Below are positions 35,537 to 45,087 of a stretch of DNA of 64,000 bases, one piece after another. Below the pieces are notes generated by a model. The model did no database searches and had not been told where the DNA came from. It saw only the letters and a list, made by a program, of their open reading frames with translations. Origin of the DNA: Luteibacter anthropi. GTDB taxonomy: Bacteria > Pseudomonadota > Gammaproteobacteria > Xanthomonadales > Rhodanobacteraceae. Position 1 is the first letter of the stretch, and each line of letters opens with the position of its first letter. The translations under genes were made by a program, and so were the position numbers. The DNA lies in assembly GCF_011759365.1 (NCBI RefSeq), contig NZ_JAARLZ010000006.1, forward strand, positions 186,001 to 250,000. The letters run 5' to 3'.

Positions 35537-35904
35537 GTAGGAGCGCGCCTCGCGCGCGACCGGGGCCGCCGCTCCGTAACAGGTCGCGCGCAGGCGCGCT
35601 CCTACAGGGGCAACGGAACCGGTGTGCCTCACACTTGTAGGAGCGCGCCTCGCGCGCGACCGGGGGTGCCGCTCCGTAACAGGTCGCGCGCAGGCGCGCT
35701 CCTACAGGAGCAACGGAACCGGCGTGCCTCACACTTGTAGGAGCGCGCCTCGCGCGCGACCGGGGGTGCCGCTCCGTAACAGGTCGCGCGCAGGCGCGCT
35801 CCTACAGGAGCAACGGAACCGGTGTGCCTCACACTTGTAGGAGCGCGCCTCGCGCGCGACCGGAATCGCGACTCCGTAGCTGTCGCGCGCAGGCGCGCTC
35901 CTAC
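35537..35904. repeat. tandem array of REP pairs, 100-bp period
   Basis: Four inverted REP pairs beginning at 35537, 35637, 35737 and 35837. The three complete units are nearly identical including their spacers (CAACGGAACCGG, TGCCTCACAC). The last pair has a different centre, and its outer GTAG is the kmo stop. Fills the gap between ccmA and kmo. Confidence 0.95.
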
Positions 35905-37259
35905 GGGAGCGGGGGGAGGGTGGCTTCCAGGGTGCGTACCGCTGCGTCGATATCGACGCTCGCCACGCTGTCATGCCCGCGCAGCAACTGCTCCACCAGC
36001 ACGTCCTGTGCCTTGCCGCGCTCCAGCGCGTAGGCATACGGCAGGTGGGTGAAGGTGACCATGCGGTAGCGCGGCATGTAATGGCTTGGCGAGCGTTGCG
36101 CCAGCAGGGTGCCGAGTTCGCGCATGCGCAGGAAGCGCGGGTCGGCCACCTTGTCGCGCATCTCGATGTAGTTCTCCAGCGCCATCTGTGCGATGGCATC
36201 GGCATTCGGCTTGCGCCGCGCCTCGAATTCGGCGAACACCGCCGTGCTATCGTCCGGATTCGCGGCGAACAGTTCGGCCAGTTCGGCGGCATCCTCGAAA
36301 CCACAGTTCATGCCCTGCCCGTGGAAGGGCACGATGGCATGTGCCGCGTCACCGATCAGCAGTGCGCGACCGCCGATGTGCCAGCGATCCAGATAGAGCG
36401 TGGCGAGGGTACCCACCGGATGTGCAGACCAGTCGGCGGCGAACTCGGGCATGAGGGCGAGCGCGTCGGGGAATTCGGTACGGAAGAACGCCTCGGCGGC
36501 ACCGGCACCCGCGATGCTGCGGAAGCTCGGATGCTCGCCGTCGTTAGGCAGGAACAGCGTGACGGTGAAGCTGCCTTCGCGATTGGGCAGGGCAATGCAC
36601 ATGTAGTGACCGCGGGGCCAGATGTGCAGTGCATTGCGCTCGATGGCGAACGGCGTGGCCGGGTCCTTGCCCGGCGGGATCTCCAGCTCTTTGTAGCCGT
36701 GACCCAGTTCTTCCACGCGCTCGCCCAGTGGCGAATGCCGGTGCATGGCTGCACGCAACGCGGAACCGGCGCCATCGGCGCCGATGATCACGGGGGCCTC
36801 GACGGTGCGTTCGTTGCCTGCGTCGTCGCGCAGGGTAAGCGTACCGGCGTCGAGGTCGGCGGCAGCCAGACCCTGATCGAAGTGGATCGTGGCGCCCGCC
36901 GCTTCGGCGGCATCGAGCATCAGCGTATTGAGCCCGCCCCGGGATACCGACCAGATCACCTCGGTATCGTCCACGCCGTAGCGTTGCAGGCCGCTGTGAC
37001 CGGCCGGGTCATGCACCATCCGGCCGCGCATCATCACGGCCTGGGCCAGCACCTGATCGGCAAGGCCCGTAGCCCGCAAGGCATGCAGGCCGCGTTCGGC
37101 AAGGGCGAGGTTGATCGAGCGGCCACCCTGGAAGCCCGCGCGACGCGGATCGGGGCGCTTCTCGTAGACAGTGACGCGAAAACCGCCTTGGGTGAGCAGG
37201 GTGGCGACCAGGGCGCCAACCAGGCCGGCGCCGACCACGGCGATGTCGTTACGGGGCAT
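35901..37259 (-). CDS. kmo: kynurenine 3-monooxygenase
   Basis: 452 residues. FAD motif DIAVVGAGLVGALVATLL, GRSINLALAERG (kynurenine-hydroxylase hallmark), and GDAAHAIVPFHGQGMNCGFED. Hydroxylates L-kynurenine to 3-hydroxykynurenine, which in Xanthomonadales feeds de novo NAD synthesis or quinolone-type products. No other kynurenine gene lies next to it. The TAG stop is REP-derived. Confidence 0.94.
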   Translation of the reverse strand: MPRNDIAVVGAGLVGALVATLLTQGGFRVTVYEKRPDPRRAGFQGGRSINLALAERGLHALRATGLADQVLAQAVMMRGRMVHDPAGHSGLQRYGVDDTEVIWSVSRGGLNTLMLDAAEAAGATIHFDQGLAAADLDAGTLTLRDDAGNERTVEAPVIIGADGAGSALRAAMHRHSPLGERVEELGHGYKELEIPPGKDPATPFAIERNALHIWPRGHYMCIALPNREGSFTVTLFLPNDGEHPSFRSIAGAGAAEAFFRTEFPDALALMPEFAADWSAHPVGTLATLYLDRWHIGGRALLIGDAAHAIVPFHGQGMNCGFEDAAELAELFAANPDDSTAVFAEFEARRKPNADAIAQMALENYIEMRDKVADPRFLRMRELGTLLAQRSPSHYMPRYRMVTFTHLPYAYALERGKAQDVLVEQLLRGHDSVASVDIDAAVRTLEATLPPLP

Positions 37260-37349
37260 GGGCTGCCTTGTCCGGGACGCGATATTGCGGGGCAGCGCAT
37301 CGTGCGCCGCAGCGCCGCCGGGAGCAAGTGCTCGCGGCGGCGTGACAGG

Positions 37350-37859
37350 TCAGCTGGGCTTCTTGCCCGTGCGTGTGGTGGTCGGAGCCGGGCGGACGGG
37401 CTCGCTCGGACGGCCGGTGGCGGCGTCCAGGAAACCACGCTGCATCGACTTCCAGACGTCGAGGTTGCGCTCGGTCATCTCGTTGAGCATGGACCAGGGC
37501 GTCTGGCCCATCAGGTTGTTGAGCTGGTTGCGGAACTGCTGCTGCTGGTCGAGGAAGACCTGCAGGCTGCGTTCCAGGTAAGGGCCCATGAAGCCCTGCA
37601 GCGAGTCGCCGTAGAACCGGATGATGTGCGAGAGCAGCTGCGAGGAGAGCATCGGCTGGCCGTGCTCCTCGTGCTCCGCGATGATCTGCAGCAAGACCGA
37701 ACGGGTGAGGTCCTCGCCCGACTTGGCGTCGCGGACTTCGAAAGTTTCCCCGTCGAGGACCAGCTGGCGTACCTCCTCCAGCGTGATGTAGCTCGAGATT
37801 TCCGTGTCATAGAGACGACGGTTCGGATACTTCTTAATGATGCGCAGGGTTTGTGCCAT
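37350..37859 (-). CDS. phaR: polyhydroxyalkanoate synthesis repressor PhaR
   Basis: 169 residues from ATG 37859. N-terminal LRIIKKYPNRRLYDTEISS is the PHB/PHA accumulation regulator DNA-binding domain, and the middle FMGPYLERSLQVFLDQQQ is the PHB_acc domain. It normally senses PHA granules and represses phasin genes, but no PHA synthesis genes are in the window. Confidence 0.93.
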   Translation of the reverse strand: MAQTLRIIKKYPNRRLYDTEISSYITLEEVRQLVLDGETFEVRDAKSGEDLTRSVLLQIIAEHEEHGQPMLSSQLLSHIIRFYGDSLQGFMGPYLERSLQVFLDQQQQFRNQLNNLMGQTPWSMLNEMTERNLDVWKSMQRGFLDAATGRPSEPVRPAPTTTRTGKKPS

Positions 37860-37966
37860 GCGGCGAAAAGTAACACGAGGTATTGCGACGCACCAGTTAC
37901 GGCAAGTCATGGTATTGCCTTGCCGTTTTCACAAACCACATTTAGATCGATTCAATTAATGCCGAT

Positions 37967-39526
37967 TTAATGTGCGGCAGCACCACCGGCGTTGCCGAAC
38001 GGCGGCTTGGCCAGCCAGAGCACCGGAATCAGCAGCAGGAACAGGATCGCGCAGCCCCAGAAGACGTCGTTCACCGCCAGGGTCAGCGCCTCGCGGTTGA
38101 GCACCTGGTCGACCACCGCCAGCGAGGGCTTGCCCTGGATGCCGATGGTGGACAGCCGCTGCGTGTATGCCGTGGCGGCGGGCGACGCCTGGGTGACGTA
38201 CTCGGTGAGCGAGGCATGGTGGAACTCGCCCCGGTGCTGCCACAGCGTCACGGTGATGGCCGTGGAGACGCTCGATGCCAGCGTGCGGCAGAAGTTGGCC
38301 AGGCCCGACGCGCCTGCGATCTGGTCCGGGTTGAGGCCCGACAGGAAGATCTGGTTGAGCGGAATGAAGAAGCAGGCGATGGCGATGCCCATGATGAAGC
38401 GGGGCAGCACGAGCGACGCGTACGAGGCGCCGCTGTTGAAGCCGGCGAACCAGAACGAGGTGAAGGCGAACACCAGAAAGGCGAACGTCACCACGGCACG
38501 CAGTTCCAGACGCTGGATGTTGCGGCCGATGATCGGTGAGACGAGGAAGGCGAGGATGCCCACCGGTGCCGTCGCGAGGCCGGCCCAGATGGCGGTATAG
38601 CCCAGCGTGGTCTGCAACCACAGCGGGAACACCACGTTGATGCCGAAGAAGGCGAGCATGCCCAGCGACAGTGCGGTGACGCCCACCGCGAAGTTGCGCC
38701 GGGCAAACAGCGACAGGTCTACCACCGGATGCTTCGCCGTAAGCTCCCAGATCACCAGGAACACCAGCGCCACCAGGGCGATCAGGCCCAGGGTGAGGAT
38801 CATCGGCGAGGCGAACCAGTCGTGGTCGTTGCCGTTGTCCAGCATGAACTGCAACGAACCCACGCCGACCACGAGCAGCAGCAGGCCCACGGAGTCGATC
38901 GGCGCGCGCACCGTCTTGGTTTCGCGATGACGCAGGATCGACCAGGTGACGAAGCCCGCCGCCGCACCCACCGGCACGTTGATGTAGAAGATCCACGGCC
39001 AGGAGAAGTTGTCGGTGAGGTAGCCGCCCAGGATGGGGCCGAAGATCGGCGCCACCACCACGGTCATCGCCCACATGGCCAGGGCCATGCCTTGTTTTGT
39101 CTTCGGGTAGCTTGCCAGCAGCAGCGAAAGCGACAGCGCCACCATCGGGCCCGAGCCCGCACCCTGCAACAGGCGGAAGATCACCAGCATCGGCATGCTG
39201 GTGGCCAGGCCGCACAGCATGGAAAACACGACGAACAGGGCCACGGAGAAGCAGAAGGTCTTCACCTCGCCGAAGCGCCGCGCCAGCCAGCCCGTGAGCG
39301 GCTGCATGATGGCGCTGGCGAGCGCGTAGGAGCTGATCGCCCAGGTGCCTTCGCTGGAGCTCACGCCGAGGCTGCCCGCGATGTGCGGCACCGCGACGTT
39401 GACGATCGTCATGTCGAGGATCTCCATGAAGGTGGAGAACGCGACGGCAATCGTCAGCAGGACCAGCGGGCCGCCCTGCAGCGGCTTGGGCCCGGCTGGC
39501 GCGGGCATGGCGGCGGCGTCGCTCAA
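37967..39526 (-). CDS. emrB: DHA2-family multidrug efflux MFS transporter (EmrB-like)
   Basis: 519 residues, 14 membrane helices. Opening helix with MEILDMTIVNVAVPHIAG and the motif-C region LRLLQGAGSGPMVALSL-like (FRLLQGAGSGPMVALSLSLL). Inner-membrane pump that works with the EmrA adaptor and the OMF next to it. Overlaps emrA by 4 bp. Confidence 0.94.
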   Translation of the reverse strand: MSDAAAMPAPAGPKPLQGGPLVLLTIAVAFSTFMEILDMTIVNVAVPHIAGSLGVSSSEGTWAISSYALASAIMQPLTGWLARRFGEVKTFCFSVALFVVFSMLCGLATSMPMLVIFRLLQGAGSGPMVALSLSLLLASYPKTKQGMALAMWAMTVVVAPIFGPILGGYLTDNFSWPWIFYINVPVGAAAGFVTWSILRHRETKTVRAPIDSVGLLLLVVGVGSLQFMLDNGNDHDWFASPMILTLGLIALVALVFLVIWELTAKHPVVDLSLFARRNFAVGVTALSLGMLAFFGINVVFPLWLQTTLGYTAIWAGLATAPVGILAFLVSPIIGRNIQRLELRAVVTFAFLVFAFTSFWFAGFNSGASYASLVLPRFIMGIAIACFFIPLNQIFLSGLNPDQIAGASGLANFCRTLASSVSTAITVTLWQHRGEFHHASLTEYVTQASPAATAYTQRLSTIGIQGKPSLAVVDQVLNREALTLAVNDVFWGCAILFLLLIPVLWLAKPPFGNAGGAAAH

Positions 39527-40722
39527 GGCACGTTCGTCCCTAGGTTGTCACGCACGATGGCGTCGGCGGCGGCATCGGCCTTGGCGGCCACGTCGTCGTA
39601 TACGTTGGTCTGCGCGACCGGCTTGTCGCTGGGCGACTTCGCCAGCACGTCGCCCTTGTCGTCGGTGATGTTCACCGTCACTGCCGTGGACAGGCCGATG
39701 CGCAGCGGATGTTTGTCGAGGTCGTTCGGGTCCAGCGCGATGCGCACGGGCACGCGCTGTACCACCTTGATCCAGTTGCCCGTGGCGTTCTGCGCGGGCA
39801 GCAGCGAGAACGCGCTGCCGGTGCCGGCGCCCAGGCCGATCACCTTGCCGTGGTATTCCACGCCACCGCCGTAGATGTCCGCCTCGATCTTCGCCGGCTG
39901 GCCGATGCGTACATGACGCAGCTGGCTTTCCTTGAAGTTGGCGTCCACCCAGAGGTCGTGCAGGGGCACGACGGTCATCAGCTGCTGGCCGGGCTGCACA
40001 CTGTTGCCCACCTGCACGCTGCGCTGGGCGACGTAGCCATCGATGGGCGCGAGGATGGCGTTGCGCTGCGAGGCGATCCAGGCCTGGCGGAAGCTGGCGC
40101 GCGCCTGGAGCACGGACGGGTTGTTCTCGATGTCGCTGCCATCGACCAGGGCACGGGCCGCATCGGCCTGGCGCTGGGCGGATTCCAGTGCGGATTGTGC
40201 GCTGTCCACCGCGTCGCGGGCGTGCTGCACTTCTTCGGGCGCCACGGCCTTCTCGGCGAGCAGCGGCAGGCGGCGCTTGAGGTCGTCCTGTGCGCGCTTC
40301 AGGTCGAGGCGGCGTGCGGCGAGCCCGGCATCCGCGCTGGCGGAGGACTGGGTCTGCTGGCGCACCTGGCGGACGGCTTCGGCGAGCGAGCTGCTGGCCT
40401 TGCGCAGGCTTACGTCCGCGTCGGTGGGGTCGAGGCGCACGAGCACCTGGCCCGCGTTCACCCGCTGCGTATCGTCGGCGTATACGCCGATGACGATGCC
40501 GGGCACCTGGGCGGAGATGCCCACCTGGTTGCCGCCCACATAGGCGTTGTCGGTGGTCTCGCGGGTAGAGAACACGAACAGCCACAGAAGGAACCATGCC
40601 AGCGCCGCCAGCACGAGGACGATCAGGGCGATGAGCAGGGCGCGCGTCCGCTTGCGCTTGTCCTTCGGCGCATTGCCGCTTTCCTGTGGCGCTTGCGGCG
40701 TATCGGTCGTGGTGGCGCTCAT
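39523..40722 (-). CDS. emrA: EmrA-like membrane fusion protein (HlyD family)
   Basis: 399 residues. Cytoplasmic start, one helix at 29-50 (LLIALIVLVLAALAWFLLWL), biotinyl-lipoyl hairpins flanking a long coiled coil at about 100-215, and a beta-barrel with DLWVDANFKESQLRHVRIGQ. It bridges EmrB and the outer membrane factor. Confidence 0.94.
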   Translation of the reverse strand: MSATTTDTPQAPQESGNAPKDKRKRTRALLIALIVLVLAALAWFLLWLFVFSTRETTDNAYVGGNQVGISAQVPGIVIGVYADDTQRVNAGQVLVRLDPTDADVSLRKASSSLAEAVRQVRQQTQSSASADAGLAARRLDLKRAQDDLKRRLPLLAEKAVAPEEVQHARDAVDSAQSALESAQRQADAARALVDGSDIENNPSVLQARASFRQAWIASQRNAILAPIDGYVAQRSVQVGNSVQPGQQLMTVVPLHDLWVDANFKESQLRHVRIGQPAKIEADIYGGGVEYHGKVIGLGAGTGSAFSLLPAQNATGNWIKVVQRVPVRIALDPNDLDKHPLRIGLSTAVTVNITDDKGDVLAKSPSDKPVAQTNVYDDVAAKADAAADAIVRDNLGTNVP

Positions 40723-42188
40723 GGGCTCTGGGCTCCGTCGGTGCTGGGCGTGGAAGGGTTGGAAGAAGAAGTGGTGGATTCGGCGCGGTAGCCGCCGCCG
40801 AGTGACTTGATCAGCGCGACATCGGTGGAGAGTGCCTGGCCGTGCAGGTCGACGGCGGCGTCCTGCTGTTGCAGGGCGCTGGCTTCGGTTTCCAGGGACT
40901 CGCGGTCGTCGCGCACGCCACGCCTGGCGCGGGCCTGCGCGCTGGCAAGCAGGCGGTCGGTGGCGTCCACCTGGTCGGCTTGCTGCTGCCGGCGGCCAGC
41001 CAGCTGTTCGGCGCTGAGTGCCTGCGTGGCGACATCGCGTGCGGCGGAAACGACGGTGGTGTTGTACTGCGCCACGGCGGCGTCGAGCTGTGCGCGACTC
41101 ACGCCATGCGCGGCTTCCAGTGCGCCCCCTTCGAAGATCGGCAGGTTGATGGCGGGCGTCAGCGAGAATACGCGGCTGCTGCCGGAGAACACCTTGTCCA
41201 TGTCGATGCTGGACAGGCCGGCCATCGCCTTGAGGCTCACGTCAGGGAAGAACTGCGCGCGCGCCGCATCAGTGTTGCGCAGGGCGGCTTCGACCTGCCA
41301 GCGGCTGGCCGCGATATCCGGACGGCGCGCCATCAGGTTGCTGCCGATGTCACTGGGCAGGCCGGGGGCAACGTCCGGCAATGCGCGTGGCTCAAGCGGG
41401 GGAAGCTGGGAGGGCGACACGCCGACCAGGGTGGCGAGCGAGGCGCGACGAATATCGGCGGAGCCCTGCAAGGCCACCTTCTGCTGGCGGGCGCCGGCCA
41501 ACTGGGCGCGGGTCTGTTGCACGGTGTCGGGTACATCGACGCCTTGCTTCACCCGCAGTTCGGCAATGCGCAGGGCACGTTCGCGGGCGGCGATGAGTTT
41601 GTCGGCCAGGGCTACGCGGGCCTCGTCGGCCAGCCAGCCGAAATAGGTGTCGGCCACTACGGACTGGATCGAAAGCGAAGCGGCCGAACGCTCCGCTTCG
41701 GCAGCGCGAGCGCTGTCGATGGCGCCTTCGATGGCGTAGCGCTTCTTGCCCCACCAGTCGAAGTCGTAGCTCACCTGGATGCCGAGGTCGGCCTGGTTGT
41801 ACCAGGTGAAGCCGAGGAACTTCGCCGGAATGAGGCCGTGTTCGCTCATGCGCTGGCGCTCGACCTGTGCACTGCCGTTCACGCGCAGGCCGGCCTGCGC
41901 GGCGGCGACGCGAATGTTCTGCTGGGCACTGTCGACGCGCGTTTTCGCCTGGGCGAGATCGGGCGCGCCGCGCAGTGCCATGTCGATGAGCGTGTCGAGC
42001 TGCGGATCGCCATAGGCTTTCCACCACTGGGCGTCAGGCCAGCCGGGACGGTTGCTGGTGCTGAGGCCTGCGAGCGGAACGTCAGCCCGCAGGGCGGGCC
42101 GGTCGATCTTTGCGGGCACGTGGCAGGCCGCGAGCGACAGGGCGACGACGCCAGCCAGCAGGGTGGGGCGCAGGAGGGAGGGGATCAT
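40719..42188 (-). CDS. outer membrane efflux lipoprotein (NodT family)
   Basis: 489 residues. Signal peptide with lipobox LSLAAC (C22), then two OEP repeats with long helices. DIGSNLMARRPDIAASRWQVE is the family signature. It forms the TolC-like channel for EmrAB. Overlaps emrA and marR by 4 bp, a tight four-gene operon. Confidence 0.93.
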   Translation of the reverse strand: MIPSLLRPTLLAGVVALSLAACHVPAKIDRPALRADVPLAGLSTSNRPGWPDAQWWKAYGDPQLDTLIDMALRGAPDLAQAKTRVDSAQQNIRVAAAQAGLRVNGSAQVERQRMSEHGLIPAKFLGFTWYNQADLGIQVSYDFDWWGKKRYAIEGAIDSARAAEAERSAASLSIQSVVADTYFGWLADEARVALADKLIAARERALRIAELRVKQGVDVPDTVQQTRAQLAGARQQKVALQGSADIRRASLATLVGVSPSQLPPLEPRALPDVAPGLPSDIGSNLMARRPDIAASRWQVEAALRNTDAARAQFFPDVSLKAMAGLSSIDMDKVFSGSSRVFSLTPAINLPIFEGGALEAAHGVSRAQLDAAVAQYNTTVVSAARDVATQALSAEQLAGRRQQQADQVDATDRLLASAQARARRGVRDDRESLETEASALQQQDAAVDLHGQALSTDVALIKSLGGGYRAESTTSSSNPSTPSTDGAQSP

Positions 42189-42700
42189 GGTGATTCCGCA
42201 GTGTCGATATGCAGGGCGAGCTTCTTGAGCAGGCGCTCGAAGGTTTTCCGCTCGGTGGTACTGAAACAGGCGAATTTCTCGATCAACGCGGGAAACATGG
42301 GCGGCAGCAGCGTGCGTACGAAGTGGCTGCCTTCCGGGGTGATCTTCAGCATCACCTGGCGGCGGTCATGCACCGCGTGCGAGCGGGTGATGAAGCCGCG
42401 CTTGGCCAGCAGGTTGGTGATCCGCGTCATGTTGGTGGGCTTCTGCTCCGCCAGGGAGCACAGCTCGCTGGGCGTGGAACTGCCGTCCACCGACGAGTAC
42501 AGGATGATGAGCGTGCGGAAGTCGCTGTCGTTCATGTCGAAGGGCTTCAGTTTCGCTTCGACGTCGCGCTGCAAGGCCTCACCCGTGAGCAGGAGCAGGC
42601 GGATAAGCAGGACTTCGCATTTGGGCACGCCGGGGATGGTCCCGGCGACCCGTTCGACACCCTCGTACAGGGCATCGACACAGGGCTTCAGGCTGGACAT
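42185..42700 (-). CDS. MarR-family regulator of the emr operon
   Basis: 171 residues, winged helix with LRTLIILYSS..STPSELCSLAEQKPTNMTRITNLLAKRGFI spread over 60-115 and the DRR wing (HAVHDRRQVMLKITPEG). First gene of the operon, so probably autoregulating; a candidate operator lies just upstream. Confidence 0.93.
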   Translation of the reverse strand: MSSLKPCVDALYEGVERVAGTIPGVPKCEVLLIRLLLLTGEALQRDVEAKLKPFDMNDSDFRTLIILYSSVDGSSTPSELCSLAEQKPTNMTRITNLLAKRGFITRSHAVHDRRQVMLKITPEGSHFVRTLLPPMFPALIEKFACFSTTERKTFERLLKKLALHIDTAESP

Positions 42701-42704
42701 TACG

Positions 42705-42740
42705 CTGGCTAATAGTTCGCTGGTGAAGTATTAGGCTAGC
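42705..42740. promoter_or_regulatory. candidate MarR operator
   Basis: Inverted CTAATA (42709-42714) and TATTAG (42729-42734) with partly paired flanks, five bases upstream of the marR start. Binding is inferred from position. Confidence 0.45.
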
Positions 42741-42782
42741 AAGGGCTGGAAGAGGCGGCAAGTGCCCTGCGCCCCCCCCCCT

Positions 42783-42868
42783 GTAGGAGCGCGCCTTGCG
42801 CGCGACCGGTTTTCGCGAATATATCCATCGTTTCGATTGAACCGGTCGCGCGCAAGGCGCGCTCCTAC
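42783..42868. repeat. GTAG-type REP pair
   Basis: Inverted REPs with GTAG outermost, between marR and tatD. A run of ten C precedes it (42772-42781). Confidence 0.92.
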
Positions 42869-42889
42869 AACGCAACGCAACCAGGGGGA

Positions 42890-43657
42890 TCAGTTCAGGC
42901 CGAACAATGCCTCGGCATTTTTCGTCGTGGCGGCGGCGATGTCTGCCACCGTCGCATCACGCAACGAAGCCACGGTGTCGAGGACATCGATCATGAAAGC
43001 CGGCTCATTACGTTCGCCGCGCCGATGCATGCAAGGCTGGTCTGGCGCATCGGTTTCCAGTAGCAGCCACTCCAGCGGCATCGACGACACGACACGATGA
43101 ATGCGGTTGGCGCGATCGTAAGTCACGGGGCCACCGATGCCGATATGAAAACCCATGCCGAACAACTGACGCGCCTGCTCTTCGCTGCCCGAGAAGCTGT
43201 GAATCACACCGCGAAGGCCGCCGATGCGGCGTAAGGTGTGGATGGTTTCCTCGAACGCGCGGCGCGCATGCACGATCACGGGCAGGTCGTGTTCCTTCGC
43301 GATGTGCAACTGTTTTTCGAACAGTTCCCGCTGGCGCTGTGGATCGAGCCCTTCCACGTAGAAATCGAGCCCGATCTCACCCACGGCTACCGCGCCCTTG
43401 CTGTCCAGCCAGGCCGGAAGCTCATCCAGATGCTCGTCGCGATGTCCTTGCAGGAACAGGGGATGCAGTCCGTAAGCGGGATAGACGCCTTCACGCGTCC
43501 TGAACAAATGCTCGACCGCCGCCCAGTTTCCCCGGTCGATCGCCGGTACGATCCAGCGTCGCACGCCCGCATCGCGCGCCCTTTGAAACATGGCGTCACC
43601 GTCGTCGGCGAACGAACTATCGTCGAGGTGGGCATGGGTATCGATCAGGTCGGGCAT
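42890..43657 (-). CDS. tatD: TatD-family metal-dependent DNase
   Basis: 255 residues. Metal ligands in DTHAHLDD, VGEIGLDFY, VIVHARRA, VIHSFSG and LLLETDAP are all present. 3'-5' exonuclease/hydrolase fold (TIM barrel). Stop is a normal TGA 22 bp from a REP pair. Confidence 0.94.
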   Translation of the reverse strand: MPDLIDTHAHLDDSSFADDGDAMFQRARDAGVRRWIVPAIDRGNWAAVEHLFRTREGVYPAYGLHPLFLQGHRDEHLDELPAWLDSKGAVAVGEIGLDFYVEGLDPQRQRELFEKQLHIAKEHDLPVIVHARRAFEETIHTLRRIGGLRGVIHSFSGSEEQARQLFGMGFHIGIGGPVTYDRANRIHRVVSSMPLEWLLLETDAPDQPCMHRRGERNEPAFMIDVLDTVASLRDATVADIAAATTKNAEALFGLN

Positions 43658-43799
43658 AGGGGGAGGTGGGAAGCTGAATCGTGAGCGGGGAGTCTAAGGT
43701 CTCGTTCAGTTTGACGACTGTCAAATGTGACCGAGGCGACCACCGGGTGATGGGGCTCGAGCGCCATCGGGTCGCAGACCTTTTATCGGAGAGTAGGGT

Positions 43800-44417
43800 A
43801 TGAGCAGGTTGAAGATTTCCGTCCTGAACATCGGTTTGGGCGCGGCGCTGGTATTTGGCCTTTCCGCCTGTAATCGCGATGCGAACGCCGACGTGGCCAA
43901 CGCCCCGGGAAACGCCCCCGGAGCCGCCCCGGCAGCGGCCCCCATCGCTGCACCGCCTCCGCCGCCGGGCCCGAAGTACGCCCGGGTGGTCAGCGTCGAC
44001 CCGGTCCGCGAGGCGGCTTCCTCGCCGCAGCGCGAATGCCACGACGAAGTGGTGACGCGGCGCGCACCGGTCAAGGATGAGCACCAGATCGCCGGTACGG
44101 CCATCGGCGCCGTCGCCGGTGGTCTGCTGGGTAACCAGGTGGGCGGCGGCAAGGGCCGCACGCTGGCCACGGTGGCAGGTGCCATCGGTGGTGGTTATGC
44201 CGGCCACGAAATCCAGGAGCGCCGCCAGGAAACCAATACCGTTACCAGCACCGTCCGCAAGTGCAACACGGTGGCTGGCAGCAGCGGTGACCGCATCGTC
44301 GCCTACGACGTGCGCTACGAATACAACGGTGTGACCCGCTCGGTCCGCATGGACCACGACCCGGGCGATCGCGTCGAAGTACAGGAAGGCGTCTCGGTCA
44401 TTTCCGACGCCCGTTGA
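43800..44417 (+). CDS. glycine-zipper 2TM lipoprotein
   Basis: 205 residues. Signal peptide with lipobox GLSAC (C24), Ala/Pro-rich linker, then the 17-kDa-antigen glycine zipper (IAGTAIGAVAGGLLGNQVGG, then GKGRTLATVAGAIGGGYAGH) at about 100-140, and a beta C-terminal region. Outer-membrane associated, of the SlyB/17-kDa class. Followed after 27 bp by a second protein of the same class. Confidence 0.9.
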   Translation: MSRLKISVLNIGLGAALVFGLSACNRDANADVANAPGNAPGAAPAAAPIAAPPPPPGPKYARVVSVDPVREAASSPQRECHDEVVTRRAPVKDEHQIAGTAIGAVAGGLLGNQVGGGKGRTLATVAGAIGGGYAGHEIQERRQETNTVTSTVRKCNTVAGSSGDRIVAYDVRYEYNGVTRSVRMDHDPGDRVEVQEGVSVISDAR

Positions 44418-44444
44418 TCGACCCCTTATCCAGGACGTACCCCT

Positions 44445-44909
44445 ATGCACACCATCGTCCAGAAGCTCGGCATCGTGGTCGCCGCGCTTGCCACGCTGTC
44501 GCTTACCGCGTGCTATGAGCAGCCACGCAGGGTTTATCGCGAGGAACGCGTCGTCTATTCCGGTCCGCCGCGCGGATGCCAGCAGTGCGGTGTGGTGCAG
44601 GACGTGGAGCAGATCTATTCGGATCGCCAGTCGTCGCCGCTGGGTGCCGTGATCGGTGCGGTGGCCGGTGGCGTGCTGGGTAGCACCATCGGCAAGGGTG
44701 ACGGGCGCACCGCGGCTACCGTGGGTGGCGCCGTCGTCGGTGGCTTTGTCGGCAACCAGGTCGGCAAGAACAACGGCGAGGACGTGGCATTCCGTGTTCG
44801 CATCCGTCTTGACGACGGGCGCTCGGCGACGGTAACCCAGCGTAACGATCCGCAGCTGCGTCGCGGCGATTACGTGGAAATCCGTGGCGACCAGGTGTTC
44901 CGTCGTTGA
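44445..44909 (+). CDS. glycine-zipper 2TM lipoprotein, second copy
   Basis: 154 residues. Lipobox LTAC (C24), then LGAVIGAVAGGVLGSTIGKG and a matching GAVVGGFVGNQVGK zipper, and RVRIRLDDGRSATVTQRND at the C-terminus. Paralogue of the upstream gene, lacking its proline linker. Terminator directly follows. Confidence 0.92.
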   Translation: MHTIVQKLGIVVAALATLSLTACYEQPRRVYREERVVYSGPPRGCQQCGVVQDVEQIYSDRQSSPLGAVIGAVAGGVLGSTIGKGDGRTAATVGGAVVGGFVGNQVGKNNGEDVAFRVRIRLDDGRSATVTQRNDPQLRRGDYVEIRGDQVFRR

Positions 44910-44933
44910 TCGTATAGACGTCTAGCCGTCTTA

Positions 44934-44967
44934 AACAAAAGGCCCGCGAAAGCGGGCCTTTTGTTTT
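44934..44967 (+). terminator. rho-independent terminator after the glycine-zipper pair
   Basis: AACAAAAGGCCCGC pairs with GCGGGCCTTTTGTT around GAAA, followed by T residues. Confidence 0.95.
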
Positions 44968-44997
44968 TCACTTGATTGACGATGCAAATATCGCAGA

Positions 44998-45021
44998 CAA
45001 AAAAAGACCCTCGTCCGAGGG
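44998..45021 (-). terminator. rho-independent terminator for the SleB-like gene
   Basis: Read on the minus strand: CCCTCG-GA-CGAGGG then TCTTTTTTTG, 67 bp beyond the stop of the gene at 45088. Confidence 0.85.
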
Positions 45022-45087
45022 CCCCTTTTCCCGGGAATCTCAAGCTGCCCGCTCAGATTCCTTTTCCCCGCAAGTTGTATCGATCGG

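Noticed and set aside
34875-35732. Longer ccmA frame
   Set aside because: The extra 83 residues are translated REP repeats; ATG 35483 gives a normal CcmA.
35537-35904. CRISPR array
   Set aside because: Regular repeats, but the spacers are themselves repeated and the repeats are inverted REP pairs; no cas genes.
35973-37970. 665-residue plus-strand frame opposite kmo/phaR
   Set aside because: Antisense shadow of kmo and phaR.
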